Positions 63,953 through 64,000 of a DNA stretch of 64,000 nucleotides are shown one piece after another (the stretch's first letter is position 1; each line of letters begins with the position of its first letter). The stretch is from Nannochloropsis salina CCMP1776 (lineage: Eukaryota > Sar > Eustigmatophyceae > Eustigmatales > Monodopsidaceae): positions 306,340 to 370,339 of the forward strand of contig SDOX01000019.1 of assembly GCA_004565275.1 (NCBI GenBank). The letters run 5' to 3'. The notes beneath the pieces are model-generated. The model saw only the letters and a program-made list of their open reading frames with translations. It ran no database searches and was not told where the DNA came from. The position numbers were made by a program, and so were the translations under genes.

Positions 63953-64000
63953 GTAACGTCTATCATGTAGATATTTGTCGCATCCCTACATGTGATTGCC

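Noticed and set aside
1-64000. Transposons, LTR or virus-like elements, CRISPR arrays
   Set aside because: No transposase, integrase, reverse transcriptase or capsid-like frames, no long terminal repeats and no regular spacer array were seen; the only repeats are short microsatellites and the intron duplication.

Overview
The window looks like GC-rich nuclear DNA of a photosynthetic stramenopile, most likely a eustigmatophyte of the Nannochloropsis/Microchloropsis type (inference). The support is: eukaryotic genes with few, short GT-AG introns (about 75-465 bases); plastid-type proteins whose N-termini are a signal peptide followed by a phenylalanine-led transit peptide (the heterokont 'ASAFAP' type); and closest recognisable family types for heat-shock factor, GGPP synthase and SOUL proteins that fit heterokonts. 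I see no transposon, viral element, tRNA, rRNA or CRISPR array. Twenty-four protein genes are supported. Eleven of them needed splicing by eye, and three (RAB5IF-like, QCR7, PX protein) are only convincing after their small exons are joined.

Layout, left to right: a serine carboxypeptidase cut by the left edge (1-1801); heat-shock factor (3539-5296); RAB5IF/OPTI-like membrane protein (6372-7152, minus) head-to-head with a class II CPD photolyase (7475-9750); G-protein beta (10432-11535); kinetochore Spc25 (11928-12668, minus); GRIP golgin (13757-16993, minus) head-to-head with AK3-type adenylate kinase (17444-18321); a four-exon CAMK-like kinase (19155-21772, minus) head-to-head with the Hsp70 exchange factor Fes1/HspBP1 (22862-24292); a second serine carboxypeptidase (24663-26811, minus) head-to-head with a plastid SOUL/DUF2358 protein (27236-28687); BolA (29020-29451, minus) head-to-head with a PX-domain membrane protein (30144-31381); Vti1 SNARE (33103-34270); a TFIIF-alpha-like acidic protein (34871-36226); a bromodomain protein (36545-37925, minus); a PPR protein (38732-41497, minus) head-to-head with a giant PPC-repeat surface protein (42192-49638); Dcp2 decapping enzyme (50704-52068, minus) head-to-head with an ATP-grasp ligase (53254-55174); a Qa-SNARE (55819-56706, minus) head-to-head with plastid GGPP synthase (57425-58969); QCR7 of complex III (59783-60568, minus); a cationic amino-acid transporter (61107-63073, minus) and a SWIM-like protein running off the right edge.

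Functionally the genes are mostly housekeeping. Five (golgin, Vti1, PX protein, Qa-SNARE, RAB5IF-like) belong to endomembrane trafficking or membrane-protein biogenesis. Three are plastid-directed (SOUL, GGPP synthase, probably BolA). The most unusual observations are: a PCNA-binding/degron-like motif at the C-terminus of the photolyase; a Qa-SNARE that ends in a CaaX box instead of a membrane anchor; a Vti1 with asparagine at the SNARE zero layer; a 2326-residue type I membrane protein built of about fifteen PPC-like domains in a nested repeat; and two genes whose reading frame breaks exactly inside poly-G runs, which may be assembly errors.
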